Virus record (IMG/VR): IMGVR_UViG_3300034072_000696
Coordinates: 1-53,802 of that record
Origin: a virus
Length of the DNA stretch: 53,802 nucleotides
Direction: 5' to 3' (one strand)
Both the position numbers and the translations under genes were made by a program. Shown here piece by piece: positions 16,688 to 24,809 of this stretch (positions are counted from its first letter, which is position 1; each line of letters starts with the position of its first letter). Under the pieces are notes generated by a model. The model made no database searches, was not told the origin of the DNA, and saw only the letters and a program-made list of their open reading frames with translations.

Positions 16688-19600
16688 ATGCGCTCTCGGC
16701 TCGACCAGCTACTCGCCAACGATAACGGCCAGGATCAACTGAACGATCCTGGCTTTGTCACCTCCGTCAAGCGCGGTATCGGCTCCACGATCACCGGCTT
16801 TGGGGAAATGGCGGGCGATATTACCGGCGACTACAACAACTCCATCCGCCAGTACGGCGAGGAGATGGTAGCGCGTAACCCCGCGGGGATTGTTTCGACG
16901 CAGGACATCGGCAGCAGCCCGTGGTTGGCCGTGAAGGAAGCCGCGGGTAGCTCCGTGGCGCCGCTACTCTCCGTCGGTCTGACGCGCGGTGCGGGCCGTG
17001 TCGCCGGCGGCCTTGGTGCGGGTCGTACCGCTGCTGCGCTCCGTAACCCTATCACTGCCGCCGAAGTCGCGGGTCTGCCGTCGTACGGCGAAATCGGTGA
17101 AGCACAGCGCGAGACCGGGACCGAGAACTGGGCATTGAAGCAGGGCGGCGCGTTGGCCGTCGGCGCGATCGAAAACCTCGGCGGTGTGCAGCGTGCACTG
17201 GGCTGGGGTGGCGGACGCGGTATGACGGAAGCCGCAGCACGAGAATTCATGGCCTCGCCGGGCCGTTCGTTCGGTAAGGCGTGGTTGAAGATGGGCGCCC
17301 AGGAAGCGGGCGAAGAAATGCTCCAGACGCCCATTGAGCGGGGTGCTGGCGGTCGTGATGCGTTCGACCAAGAGGGTATGGACCAGATCGGCTTCGGTGG
17401 TGCTATGGGCGCCATCGGCGGCTTGGCATTGGGTCCGCTGGGCGCTGCCGTGCAACGCAGCGGCGCACGTAACCACATCGAGCGAATTGACGCCGCACGC
17501 GCCACGCTGGCCGATTACAACGCGCCCTATGAGGATCGGCTGGACGCCGGCCAGTTCCTGACCCGTGTCATGGCGAACGACGTCAACGACGCGCAGGCGC
17601 AAGCCTGGTGGGGCGGCTACAACGAGGCGCTTGTTCAAGACCGCGACGTGCACGCCGCGAATGCTGCGATGGAAGCACGCCGCGCAGCCGTCGAGCAAGA
17701 GCTGCAGGCGGTCCACGACGAGCTGTTGAAGGCTGACTTCAATGCTTACCTGCGGGAGCAGTTGGGTGACCGTGGTGCATCCACGGACCTCCTCGACGCG
17801 ATCAACAAGACCACCGGCGTAACCAACATGCGGGAGCGCCTGCCGCTGTTCTACGGGCGGGACATCCCCGAGGTGGGCGGCGTGCAACCGACCAACCGTA
17901 TGACCCAGCCGGGCCAGGAGCGCGCCCAGTGGTGGCAGCAGCAGGGCGAAGGCGATCTGACCTCCCGCGGCCCGGGCTACGGCGACTGGTGGAACACGCA
18001 AGACACCACCCCGTATGAGGCGCGCGCAGCCGCGCAGCCGGGGGCGACCCGCGATCTGTTCTCGAACGAATGGCGAGCACCGGCGCAACCGGAAGCCCAA
18101 GTGGAGCAGGACGCCACGATGCGCCCGAACCGACGCCAAATGGCGCTGGACCTCGACGCCGAACGCCCGCCGATCTACATGGGCGCCACGGGGGCGGGCT
18201 TCTCCCAGCTCCCGATCACCGACGACATCCGCCCGGCTGCGAACATGGAATCCAGCCCGATGGTCGCCGCAGCTCGTGCGTTCCGCCAGCAGGGCGGCTC
18301 CAAGCGCGTATGGGACAACTTCCAGGCTCGTGTCGCTGATCTGGCGACCAACCCGGTCGAATTGGCTCGTGCGCTGCAGGCGCGTGAAGCCACAGCAGGT
18401 CAGGGCAAGGACACGTCTCACCCGAAGGCATGGCAAGCCGCCATCGCCGCGCTCAACATCCAAGGAGATCAGAATGGCAAAGGCATCGTTCAAGGCGCAG
18501 TCGGTACGAACCAGGACGGATACGCGAACTCCCAACAGCGTGACCAATCCCAAGACCTCGCCCAACGGGGTGGGAACCAAGTACAAGGGGATGCTGGAAA
18601 CCGATACGGCCAAGAAGTTGCGCGGCAAGAAGTAGATGCGCGGGCTCTAGTCGCCGCGGTCAAGGGCGACAGCAAAGAGGCGCAGCTTCTCCGTAAGGTG
18701 CTTGGCGTCGACGCGAACCTGGAAGTCGTGGGTAACCCGATGCCGTACAGTGAAGCGGGGCGCCTGTTTGGTTACGGCGGTGGCGGCAAGGACTCGCGCC
18801 AAGGTGCAGCAGCGGCACTGAACCGCATCCTCAAGCCCGTGCGCAAGCAAGGCGAGCCGCTGGCCAAGGTGCTCGACCGCATCGTCGCGCGCCTGCACGA
18901 CGTGGATATTACGACCGGCAGTTTCTCGCAGCTTGCGGGTGAGGGCGGTATCAGCGTACATCAGCGCGGGGAGACGGACAAGCGCACCCTGGCCGGCTGG
19001 GGTTCCAGCGTCGACTCCGAAACGCTTGCAGCGCAAAAAAGCGAGGAACCGGATGCGGACCTGCGCCATGTGGAGCGCACCACGGGCGCGATGCTCGAAG
19101 ACCGCGTAGTTGAGTATGAGGGCGATGGCGGCCAGGTCGAAGTTGAAGTCATCGACCAAGGCACCGCTGAGTTCAACGATGGCGCGGGACAATTCGACGA
19201 AGACTCGCACCTAAGCCGCCCCGCCGCGGAAGAAGACGCCACGGAGATGGCTGACGTCGAACTCGACGCCCGCTGGGTGGATTACAATGGCAACCCGATC
19301 AAGCAGGTCGACATCGACGACGCGCTCGAAGACTGGGAAGACCGCGACGGCACCACGCTACCGAAGCAGTTCCATCTGCAGTGGACGAAGGCGTGGGTGA
19401 ATTATCACAGCGGTGCGTTTGACGACCGCGTATTCCAGGAGATTTACCGTGGACTCACAACGCAAGTCGACACCGTCAACGCCCGAGAAAGCGGCGATTC
19501 GTCAGCAGCACCGGCAGGAGAGCCGGCGCGCGGCAACGAAGCTGCCGGAGCATATCAAGGGCTCCCCGAAGCTGGAGAAGATGTGGGCAGCGGGCGAGAC

Positions 19601-22600
19601 AATCCCGAATTGGCGGGAGGCGCCCGAGCTGTACCCGCACTTGAGCGAAGCGCAGATGGCAGCGCTGGACGCGGGATCGAGAGCGTACGCGGACGAGCTT
19701 CTAGCGGAAATCAGGACCGCGAAGTAACCGCCGAAACCATCAACGACCCGGCCTTGGTCGAGTCGTGGTGGAACAAGGGCGCCCGCGCAATGGGCGTGAC
19801 TTCGTGGGAAGGTCTGACTGAGGGCCAACGCCGCGTCCTCCTGAACACGGAGACGAAGCAAGACTTCGACGAGACCGCGCAGGAAATCGCCGACGACCTG
19901 AATGACGCCGGCCCCGGCCAGGACGCTATGTACTCCGAGGGCGCCGCTGGCGGCACCACGGTGGAAGCGGTCAACGCGGCCATCAAGCGTCTTTTCACCT
20001 CTCCGGCCCGCGCGGGTCTGGTGACGGTCTACGCCACGCAGGATGAGGCCAAGACCGCCGGCGCACTGAGCCAAGACTATAAGGGTCGTGCCCTGGGTTT
20101 CACCCACAAGGGCAAGGTCGGCCTCATCGCTGAGAACATCCGACCGGGTCAGGAGCTGGCCGTGCTGCTGCACGAAGTCGGCGTCCACCTCGGGATGAAG
20201 AAGCTCGTTGGCGCGGCCAATATGGACGCCATGATCGCGCAGATCGACGCATGGGCCGCGCGCAACGACAACAGCATCGAAACCCGCGTCGCCAAGCAGG
20301 CAGTGGAGCGCGCAGCGGCATCGTCGTCCAAGAACAAGACCGAGGAAAAGCTGGCCTACATGATCGAGGGCCTGGTCGCCGAGGGCGTGACCCCGACGCA
20401 GATGAAGTCCGCTGCCGGCCGGTTCCTGAATCGCGTGTGGAGCGCGGTTCGTGTTGCACTGCAGCAATTCGGCATCGGCGCCAAGTACGACGGGCAGCAG
20501 CTCGTGGACCTAGCCTATGGTGCTGCGAACATCGACGCCGCTGCGGTCGACACTGACAGCAGCTACTCTGAGTCGCCGGTCTTCAACGCCTGGTCGCAGA
20601 TGATGACCCCGGACAAGGCCAAGGGTGTCCTCGGCAATGCGTGGGACAAGGTCAAGACCATCGACCTCGGTTGGCGCACGCTGCGCGAGCTGTCCGAGCA
20701 TTCCAAGATGCCTTGGGTGGAGAAGTACGCCGATGCCCTGCAGGCCATGCAACGCGGCTCGAAGCAAATCCTGAACCGCGCCTCGACCGTGGATTACGAG
20801 TGGGCGCAACTGGACAAGGCCACCGCTGACCGGCTCTCGCAGGTCATGCGCGACGCCACGCGTGCGATGTTCGACCCCGCAGTCGACAAGCCGATGGACG
20901 AGGCGCAATCTGCCTTGGCCAAGCGGTACGAGGGTCTGTCCGACAAGGCCAAGGCGGTCTACACCAAGGCTCGGGACTTCTACGCCGACAACCGCCAGCA
21001 GCGCCAGCAGATCATGGAGAAGATCGCGGCGGAGACGAGTGATGCTGCAGTGCAGCAAGTTGTGCGCGAGTACAAGAACTTGAGGGGGCCGTACTTCCCC
21101 CTGATGCGCTTCGGCGAGTTCTACACCGTCGCCATGTCCAAGGAACTGGCCGCCCTCACTGCGAAGCAGGAGCAGGGGATGACCAGCGCCGCCGAGGACA
21201 AGCGGATCGCCGCGTTGCGTAAAGACCCGGCGCACTACATCACACGCACCCACGACAAGCTCTCGGAGGCCAAGGCCGACATGGCGGCCCTGCAGAAGCG
21301 CTTCCCCGAGGTGCGGTACAACCGTGTGGCCGATCGCCGCAGCAGCATTACCGCCTCGATGCCGGAACTGGAGCGCGTCACTGCGTCTCTGACCGCTGGC
21401 ATGCAGAAGGATGGCGCTGCCGCTATCCGCGACGCGATGGCTCAGATTTATTTCGACATGCTGCCGGAGCACCACGCGTTGAAGCGGGAGATGAAGCGCG
21501 AAGGCGTCCACGGCGAAAGCTCGGACATGCGCCGCGTGTTCTCTGCATCAGCCATCCAGCAGGCCCACTACATCAGCCGCCTGGAGCATGCCAAGGGTGT
21601 GTCCGAGGCACTGGAGGAAGGCCGCCGCGAAAGCACGAACTCCGACGCGACCGCGGTCTACAACGAGATCGTGAAACGGTCCAACACCGCGATGAAGCAG
21701 GATACGCCCAACGGGCTCGTGTCGGCCCTGGCATCGGCCAGCTACTTCGCGCACTTGGGTCTGTCGCCCGCGTTCATCCTGACCAACATGACTCAGGTGC
21801 CGGTGGTGGCGTACCCGTGGTTGGCTGCGCGCTACGGCGCCGGTGCCGCGTCCCGTGCGATCGCGACGGGCTACGCGGACGCCACGAAGATCATCAAGTC
21901 CACGTACAAGGGCAAGAACTGGCGTGCGGAACTCGACTGGAGCCAAGCCGGCCTTTCGTCCGACGAAGGCGCCATGCTGACTCACCTGCTGAACCAGAGC
22001 CTGCTGGACGTGACGATCGAGCACGATCTGACGGCTGTGGCCGAGTCCTCGCACGGCAAGATGAACGAGTACATGAAGATGGCGAACATGCCGGTCCACG
22101 TGACTGAGCTGATGAACCGTTCGACCGTGGCGCTTGCGTCGTATCGCCTGGCCCGTGGGAAGGGTCAAGCCCACGATGCAGCCGTCAAGACCGCAGTCAA
22201 GGCTGTGGCGGACACCCAGCTCGACTACACGGGCCTCAACGCCGCGCGCCACATGCAGACCCTGTTCGGTAGCCGGGATATGGCCCGTCTCGCGTTCCAG
22301 TTCCGCAAGTTCCAGCACGGCATGCTGCGCATGATCGGTCGCTCTATCCACGACGCCATCGGCGCCAACGGTGTGAGCGCAGAAGATCGTGCCGTCGCGC
22401 GCCGCCAGCTCGCGTACCTGGGTGCGACCACTTGGGCGTTCGCCGGTGTCCTGGGTATGCCTCTTGCCGGCACGGTGGCCTGGGTACTCGAAGCGCTGAT
22501 CCCGGAAGACGATGACGAGCCGCTGGACCTCGAAGTGGCGCTTCGCAACGTCATGACCGATATGCTGGGCAAGGAAGGCGCGGCGGTCGTCACCAACGGC

Positions 22601-23281
22601 CTCGTGGGGTCTCTGCTGGGCATCGACCTGACCAGCCGCGTCGGTATGGGCGACATCGCCTCCCCGACCCCATTTGCGCGTTCGGGGCGTACCGCGCAGG
22701 AAACCACGGCCAACTACTACGCCGCGGCGTTCGGTGGTGCTCCACTGGGGACCGTTGCCGACACGCTGGACGGCATCACCAAGATTGCCTCCGGCGACAT
22801 CGCCAAGGGGTTGGAAAAGGCGCTGCCGCTCAAGCTGGCGCAGAATCTGGTCCGCTCGGAGCGGTTCAGCCGCGAGGGTATGAGCGACAGCAAGGGCAAC
22901 ACGATCCTGTCGGAAGACAAGTTCGACTTCATGGACCTGGCGATGCGTGCGGCGGGTTTCCAGACCAAGAAGGAGTCCGACTACTACGCGGCCAACTCGG
23001 CGGTCATGAACCGCAAGGAAGCGGCCAGTGAGGTTCGGACGAACCTGCTGCGGGCCTACACCAAGGCCAAGCTGGCGGGGGAACCCACGGCAGAAGTCGA
23101 CGCCAAAATCCGCGAGTTCAACCAACGCCACCCGGAGAAGGGGGTCCGCATTGACGCGAGCACGAAGCTCAAGTCTTTGGAAGCCCGCCGCAAGATGGCG
23201 AAGGAACGGAACGCGTCGGGGCTACGGGCCGATAAGGGCAACAAGCCCTATCTGGATCAGGCCCGCTTCGTCGGGGAGTGA
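16688..23281 (+). CDS. giant internal virion protein, gp16 / PLxRFG-type
   Basis: 2197 residues from ATG 16688, six bases after AAGGA. The N-terminal 300 residues contain Gly/Ala-rich hydrophobic stretches. The middle (about 600-1020) is low-complexity, Gln/Gly/Glu-rich and holds two genes in another frame. About residue 1160 there is HEVGVH, a HExxH zinc-peptidase-like motif. The last 1000 residues are long helices with a hydrophobic hairpin (about 1910-1950) and a Lys-rich end, like phage polyvalent or PLxRFG proteins. By position it is the third ejection protein. Cleavage of peptidoglycan or protein by the HExxH region is possible but unproven. Confidence 0.7.
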   Translation: MRSRLDQLLANDNGQDQLNDPGFVTSVKRGIGSTITGFGEMAGDITGDYNNSIRQYGEEMVARNPAGIVSTQDIGSSPWLAVKEAAGSSVAPLLSVGLTRGAGRVAGGLGAGRTAAALRNPITAAEVAGLPSYGEIGEAQRETGTENWALKQGGALAVGAIENLGGVQRALGWGGGRGMTEAAAREFMASPGRSFGKAWLKMGAQEAGEEMLQTPIERGAGGRDAFDQEGMDQIGFGGAMGAIGGLALGPLGAAVQRSGARNHIERIDAARATLADYNAPYEDRLDAGQFLTRVMANDVNDAQAQAWWGGYNEALVQDRDVHAANAAMEARRAAVEQELQAVHDELLKADFNAYLREQLGDRGASTDLLDAINKTTGVTNMRERLPLFYGRDIPEVGGVQPTNRMTQPGQERAQWWQQQGEGDLTSRGPGYGDWWNTQDTTPYEARAAAQPGATRDLFSNEWRAPAQPEAQVEQDATMRPNRRQMALDLDAERPPIYMGATGAGFSQLPITDDIRPAANMESSPMVAAARAFRQQGGSKRVWDNFQARVADLATNPVELARALQAREATAGQGKDTSHPKAWQAAIAALNIQGDQNGKGIVQGAVGTNQDGYANSQQRDQSQDLAQRGGNQVQGDAGNRYGQEVARQEVDARALVAAVKGDSKEAQLLRKVLGVDANLEVVGNPMPYSEAGRLFGYGGGGKDSRQGAAAALNRILKPVRKQGEPLAKVLDRIVARLHDVDITTGSFSQLAGEGGISVHQRGETDKRTLAGWGSSVDSETLAAQKSEEPDADLRHVERTTGAMLEDRVVEYEGDGGQVEVEVIDQGTAEFNDGAGQFDEDSHLSRPAAEEDATEMADVELDARWVDYNGNPIKQVDIDDALEDWEDRDGTTLPKQFHLQWTKAWVNYHSGAFDDRVFQEIYRGLTTQVDTVNARESGDSSAAPAGEPARGNEAAGAYQGLPEAGEDVGSGRDNPELAGGARAVPALERSADGSAGRGIESVRGRASSGNQDREVTAETINDPALVESWWNKGARAMGVTSWEGLTEGQRRVLLNTETKQDFDETAQEIADDLNDAGPGQDAMYSEGAAGGTTVEAVNAAIKRLFTSPARAGLVTVYATQDEAKTAGALSQDYKGRALGFTHKGKVGLIAENIRPGQELAVLLHEVGVHLGMKKLVGAANMDAMIAQIDAWAARNDNSIETRVAKQAVERAAASSSKNKTEEKLAYMIEGLVAEGVTPTQMKSAAGRFLNRVWSAVRVALQQFGIGAKYDGQQLVDLAYGAANIDAAAVDTDSSYSESPVFNAWSQMMTPDKAKGVLGNAWDKVKTIDLGWRTLRELSEHSKMPWVEKYADALQAMQRGSKQILNRASTVDYEWAQLDKATADRLSQVMRDATRAMFDPAVDKPMDEAQSALAKRYEGLSDKAKAVYTKARDFYADNRQQRQQIMEKIAAETSDAAVQQVVREYKNLRGPYFPLMRFGEFYTVAMSKELAALTAKQEQGMTSAAEDKRIAALRKDPAHYITRTHDKLSEAKADMAALQKRFPEVRYNRVADRRSSITASMPELERVTASLTAGMQKDGAAAIRDAMAQIYFDMLPEHHALKREMKREGVHGESSDMRRVFSASAIQQAHYISRLEHAKGVSEALEEGRRESTNSDATAVYNEIVKRSNTAMKQDTPNGLVSALASASYFAHLGLSPAFILTNMTQVPVVAYPWLAARYGAGAASRAIATGYADATKIIKSTYKGKNWRAELDWSQAGLSSDEGAMLTHLLNQSLLDVTIEHDLTAVAESSHGKMNEYMKMANMPVHVTELMNRSTVALASYRLARGKGQAHDAAVKTAVKAVADTQLDYTGLNAARHMQTLFGSRDMARLAFQFRKFQHGMLRMIGRSIHDAIGANGVSAEDRAVARRQLAYLGATTWAFAGVLGMPLAGTVAWVLEALIPEDDDEPLDLEVALRNVMTDMLGKEGAAVVTNGLVGSLLGIDLTSRVGMGDIASPTPFARSGRTAQETTANYYAAAFGGAPLGTVADTLDGITKIASGDIAKGLEKALPLKLAQNLVRSERFSREGMSDSKGNTILSEDKFDFMDLAMRAAGFQTKKESDYYAANSAVMNRKEAASEVRTNLLRAYTKAKLAGEPTAEVDAKIREFNQRHPEKGVRIDASTKLKSLEARRKMAKERNASGLRADKGNKPYLDQARFVGE
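18474..18635 (+). CDS. nested 53-residue basic protein inside the giant virion gene
   Basis: Starts at an ATG preceded by a full Shine-Dalgarno, AAGGAGA, with good spacing, and ends at TAG 18633-18635. It is in the +1 frame relative to the giant gene. Its third codon positions are clearly GC-rich (about three in four by eye), while the host frame there has near-random third positions and a Gln/Gly-rich product. The product is Lys/Arg/Thr-rich. No family recognised; a nucleic-acid-binding or virion role is possible. Confidence 0.65.
   Translation: MAKASFKAQSVRTRTDTRTPNSVTNPKTSPNGVGTKYKGMLETDTAKKLRGKK
19449..19727 (+). CDS. nested 92-residue protein inside the giant virion gene
   Basis: GTG start with AGGAG seven bases upstream (19437-19441), ending at TAA 19725-19727. 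Same +1 frame as the other nested gene. The N-terminus is basic, Arg/Gln-rich; the C-terminal part is a normal-looking globular sequence containing IPNWREAPELYPHLS and an amphipathic helix. GC-rich third positions favour this frame over the giant gene's own frame, which here is Gly/Ala/Glu low-complexity. A GTG at 19413 is a weaker alternative start. Function unknown. Confidence 0.7.
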   Translation: MDSQRKSTPSTPEKAAIRQQHRQESRRAATKLPEHIKGSPKLEKMWAAGETIPNWREAPELYPHLSEAQMAALDAGSRAYADELLAEIRTAK

Positions 23282-23290
23282 GTGGTACGC

Positions 23291-23323
23291 CCCCACGCTC
23301 TCTCCTGTGGGGAGCGCGTGGGG
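23291..23323 (+). terminator. hairpin at the end of the virion operon
   Basis: CCCCACGC (23291-23298) pairs with GCGTGGGG (23316-23323); an inner CTCC/GGAG pairing extends it. It lies ten bases after the giant gene's stop and before attP. No T tract follows, so it may be factor-assisted or simply protect the mRNA 3' end. Confidence 0.5.
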
Positions 23324-23382
23324 AATTCGCGTGCGATAATGCGACCGCGCGCCGCGGAACCAGCGTCCGCACGCGAAACTGT

Positions 23383-23402
23383 GCTCCCCAAAATTTCCCC
23401 GT
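23383..23402. repeat. integrase arm-type repeat, left of the core
   Basis: Contains TCCCCAAAATTTCCCC, matching at 15 of 16 positions the repeat at 23569-23584 on the other side of the attP core. Paired repeats flanking a core next to an integrase gene are expected arm-type binding sites for the N-terminal domain of the integrase. Confidence 0.65.
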
Positions 23403-23432
23403 GCGTGCCGGAAAGCCCTGCAAATACTGGAA

Positions 23433-23456
23433 GTTCGATTCCCGTTCCCGGCACCA
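23433..23456. other. attP core: copy of a tRNA 3' end
   Basis: GTTCGATTCCCGT followed by TCCCGGCACCA has the form of a tRNA T-loop, 3' T-stem, acceptor strand, discriminator A and CCA. The bases to the left do not pair with it, so no full tRNA is present. A 3' tRNA fragment about 140 bases upstream of the integrase gene is the classical attP core. The acceptor would pair with GCCGGGA, seen in some Leu tRNAs; the isoacceptor is inference. Confidence 0.8.
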
Positions 23457-23462
23457 TTATTG

Positions 23463-23504
23463 TTTAGCGGCGTTTAGCGCGAAATTAAATACCGTTAAAT
23501 ATCA
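23463..23504. repeat. two pairs of 10-bp direct repeats between attP core and integrase
   Basis: TTTAGCGGCG/TTTAGCGCGA (23463-23482) and TTAAATACCG/TTAAATATCA (23485-23504) each repeat with a period of ten bases, one helical turn. This region is AT-rich compared with the genome. Such phased repeats beside attP are typical for cooperative binding of an excisionase or a bending protein. Confidence 0.5.
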
Positions 23505-23567
23505 GCAACATATCCAGCGGCGCCGTGCACGAAATTGACCCCGGAGTTAAATCTTTTTAAGCTCTGG

Positions 23568-23598
23568 TTCCCCACAATTTCCCCACGGGTTCCCCAAA
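23568..23598. repeat. integrase arm-type repeats, right of the core
   Basis: Three TTCCCCA-like units occur in a row: TTCCCCACAA, TTTCCCCACG and TTCCCCAAAA. The first two form a unit equivalent to the left arm repeat at 23383-23402. They end at the integrase start codon, so integrase binding would also repress its own promoter. Confidence 0.6.
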
Positions 23599-24582
23599 AT
23601 GGCATCTATCCAACCAACGGCGAAGGGCTACCGCGCCCAAGTGGCGATCCTGGGCCAACGAGACTCCAAGACATGTCGAACCCGCAGAGAGGCGGAAGCC
23701 TGGGCCAGCGCGCGGGAAACCGAACTGCGTCGGGCGGCGACCTTGGAGCCAGGGAAGCGTGTGACGCTGCGCCAGGCCCTCGAACGCTACGTCGCGGAGA
23801 TCACGCCGGGGAAGCGGGGAGCGCGTGGGGAGACGCTGCGCATCGCCGCCTTTCTCCGGCACCGCGATTTGCCACTGGATGCCCCACTGGCGGACCTTTT
23901 GCCGGATGATTTCCAGGCTTGGCGTACTACGCGCCTTGGGGAAGTCGCGACCAGCTCAGTGCTGCGCGATATGAACATCCTGTCGGCGGTGCTGCAGCAG
24001 TGCAAGAAAGAGTGGCGGTACATCAAGGAGAGCCCCTTCTCCGACGTACGCCGGCCGACGCAGCCAGACCACCGGACGGTGACGATCACGTGGCGGCAGG
24101 CGCGCGCGATGGTGACCTCGATGGGGTATCGGCCTGGGCGACCTATCCGCACCACGTCTCAGGCGCTCGCGGTGGCGTTCCTGATGTCGTTGTACACCGG
24201 CATGCGGCAGGGTGAGGTGTGCGGGCTGGAGTGGCGCCATGTCCACGACGACTACGTCGAGCTGCCTGTGACCAAGACCACGAGCCGGGACGTGCCCCTG
24301 TCGAAGCGGGCGCGGCGGCTGCTGCAAGTAATGCAGGGGTGGGACTGTACCTATGTGTTCGGGCTGAACGCCAACTCGTCGTCCACACTGTTCACAAAGT
24401 ACCGGAAGCGACTGGGGCTTGATGGGTTCACCTTCCACGACGCGCGCCACACGGCGGCGACGGTGATCTCGCGGAAGGTCGATGTTCTGACCCTCTGCAA
24501 GATTTTTGGCTGGAAAGACCCCAAGTTCGCCATGATCTACTACAACCCGAAGCCGTCCGACGTGGCGAAGATGCTCGGTTAA
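23599..24582 (+). CDS. int: tyrosine-type site-specific integrase
   Basis: 327 residues. An N-terminal arm-binding domain (1-55, basic) and a core-binding SAM-like domain (about 60-160) precede the catalytic domain with TGMRQGE (Arg at about 200), a Lys in the VTKTTS beta-hairpin (about 228), HDARH (about 280-284) and the Tyr nucleophile in MIYYN (about 314). All hallmark residues are present, so it should be active. It recombines attP with a tRNA attB. Its stop overlaps the stop of the convergent excisionase-like gene (TTAA). Confidence 0.95.
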   Translation: MASIQPTAKGYRAQVAILGQRDSKTCRTRREAEAWASARETELRRAATLEPGKRVTLRQALERYVAEITPGKRGARGETLRIAAFLRHRDLPLDAPLADLLPDDFQAWRTTRLGEVATSSVLRDMNILSAVLQQCKKEWRYIKESPFSDVRRPTQPDHRTVTITWRQARAMVTSMGYRPGRPIRTTSQALAVAFLMSLYTGMRQGEVCGLEWRHVHDDYVELPVTKTTSRDVPLSKRARRLLQVMQGWDCTYVFGLNANSSSTLFTKYRKRLGLDGFTFHDARHTAATVISRKVDVLTLCKIFGWKDPKFAMIYYNPKPSDVAKMLG

Positions 24583-24809
24583 GGTGCCCTTGCGGCAAGT
24601 ACCTTGTCCACTTCTGAGATAGGTACTTGCCCGAGGCGGTTGAGGTGGATTTGCCCCGCCCGGATGAGCTTACTCACCGTCACGTGGCACACGCCCAGCA
24701 TTTCGGCGGCTTGCTTCTGCGTAACCGAGGATGGTCGCGGGTGAGCTTCCGCGTAAATCTGGACCGCCTTCACCGCGATGGCGAGTGCGTTTTGGTCAGT
24801 CGTGTTCAC
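24579..24809 (-). CDS. excisionase-like HTH protein
   Basis: 76 residues, GTG start inside the stop of the primase-helicase gene (GTGA). Residues 28-60 (TQKQAAEMLGVCHVTVSKLI) are a MerR/Xis-type helix-turn-helix followed by a short wing (LNRLGQVPISEVDKVL). Small size, adjacency to the integrase and this fold fit a recombination directionality factor. It is the last gene of the leftward replication operon, so excision would be tied to lytic early expression. It could instead be a general repressor. Confidence 0.65.
   Translation of the reverse strand: MNTTDQNALAIAVKAVQIYAEAHPRPSSVTQKQAAEMLGVCHVTVSKLIRAGQIHLNRLGQVPISEVDKVLAARAP

Noticed and set aside
18015-18473. Upstream extension of the nested 53-residue gene
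   Set aside because: The extension is Arg/Pro/Ser-rich, lacks a ribosome site and loses the codon-position bias; only the part from ATG 18474 is supported.
21548-23131. Long leftward frame opposite the giant virion gene
   Set aside because: Composition is that of a GC-rich antisense shadow and no start signal is present.
23401-23456. Possible complete tRNA gene
   Set aside because: Only the T-loop and acceptor 3' part fit; no anticodon arm or 5' acceptor strand can be folded upstream, so it is an attP fragment.
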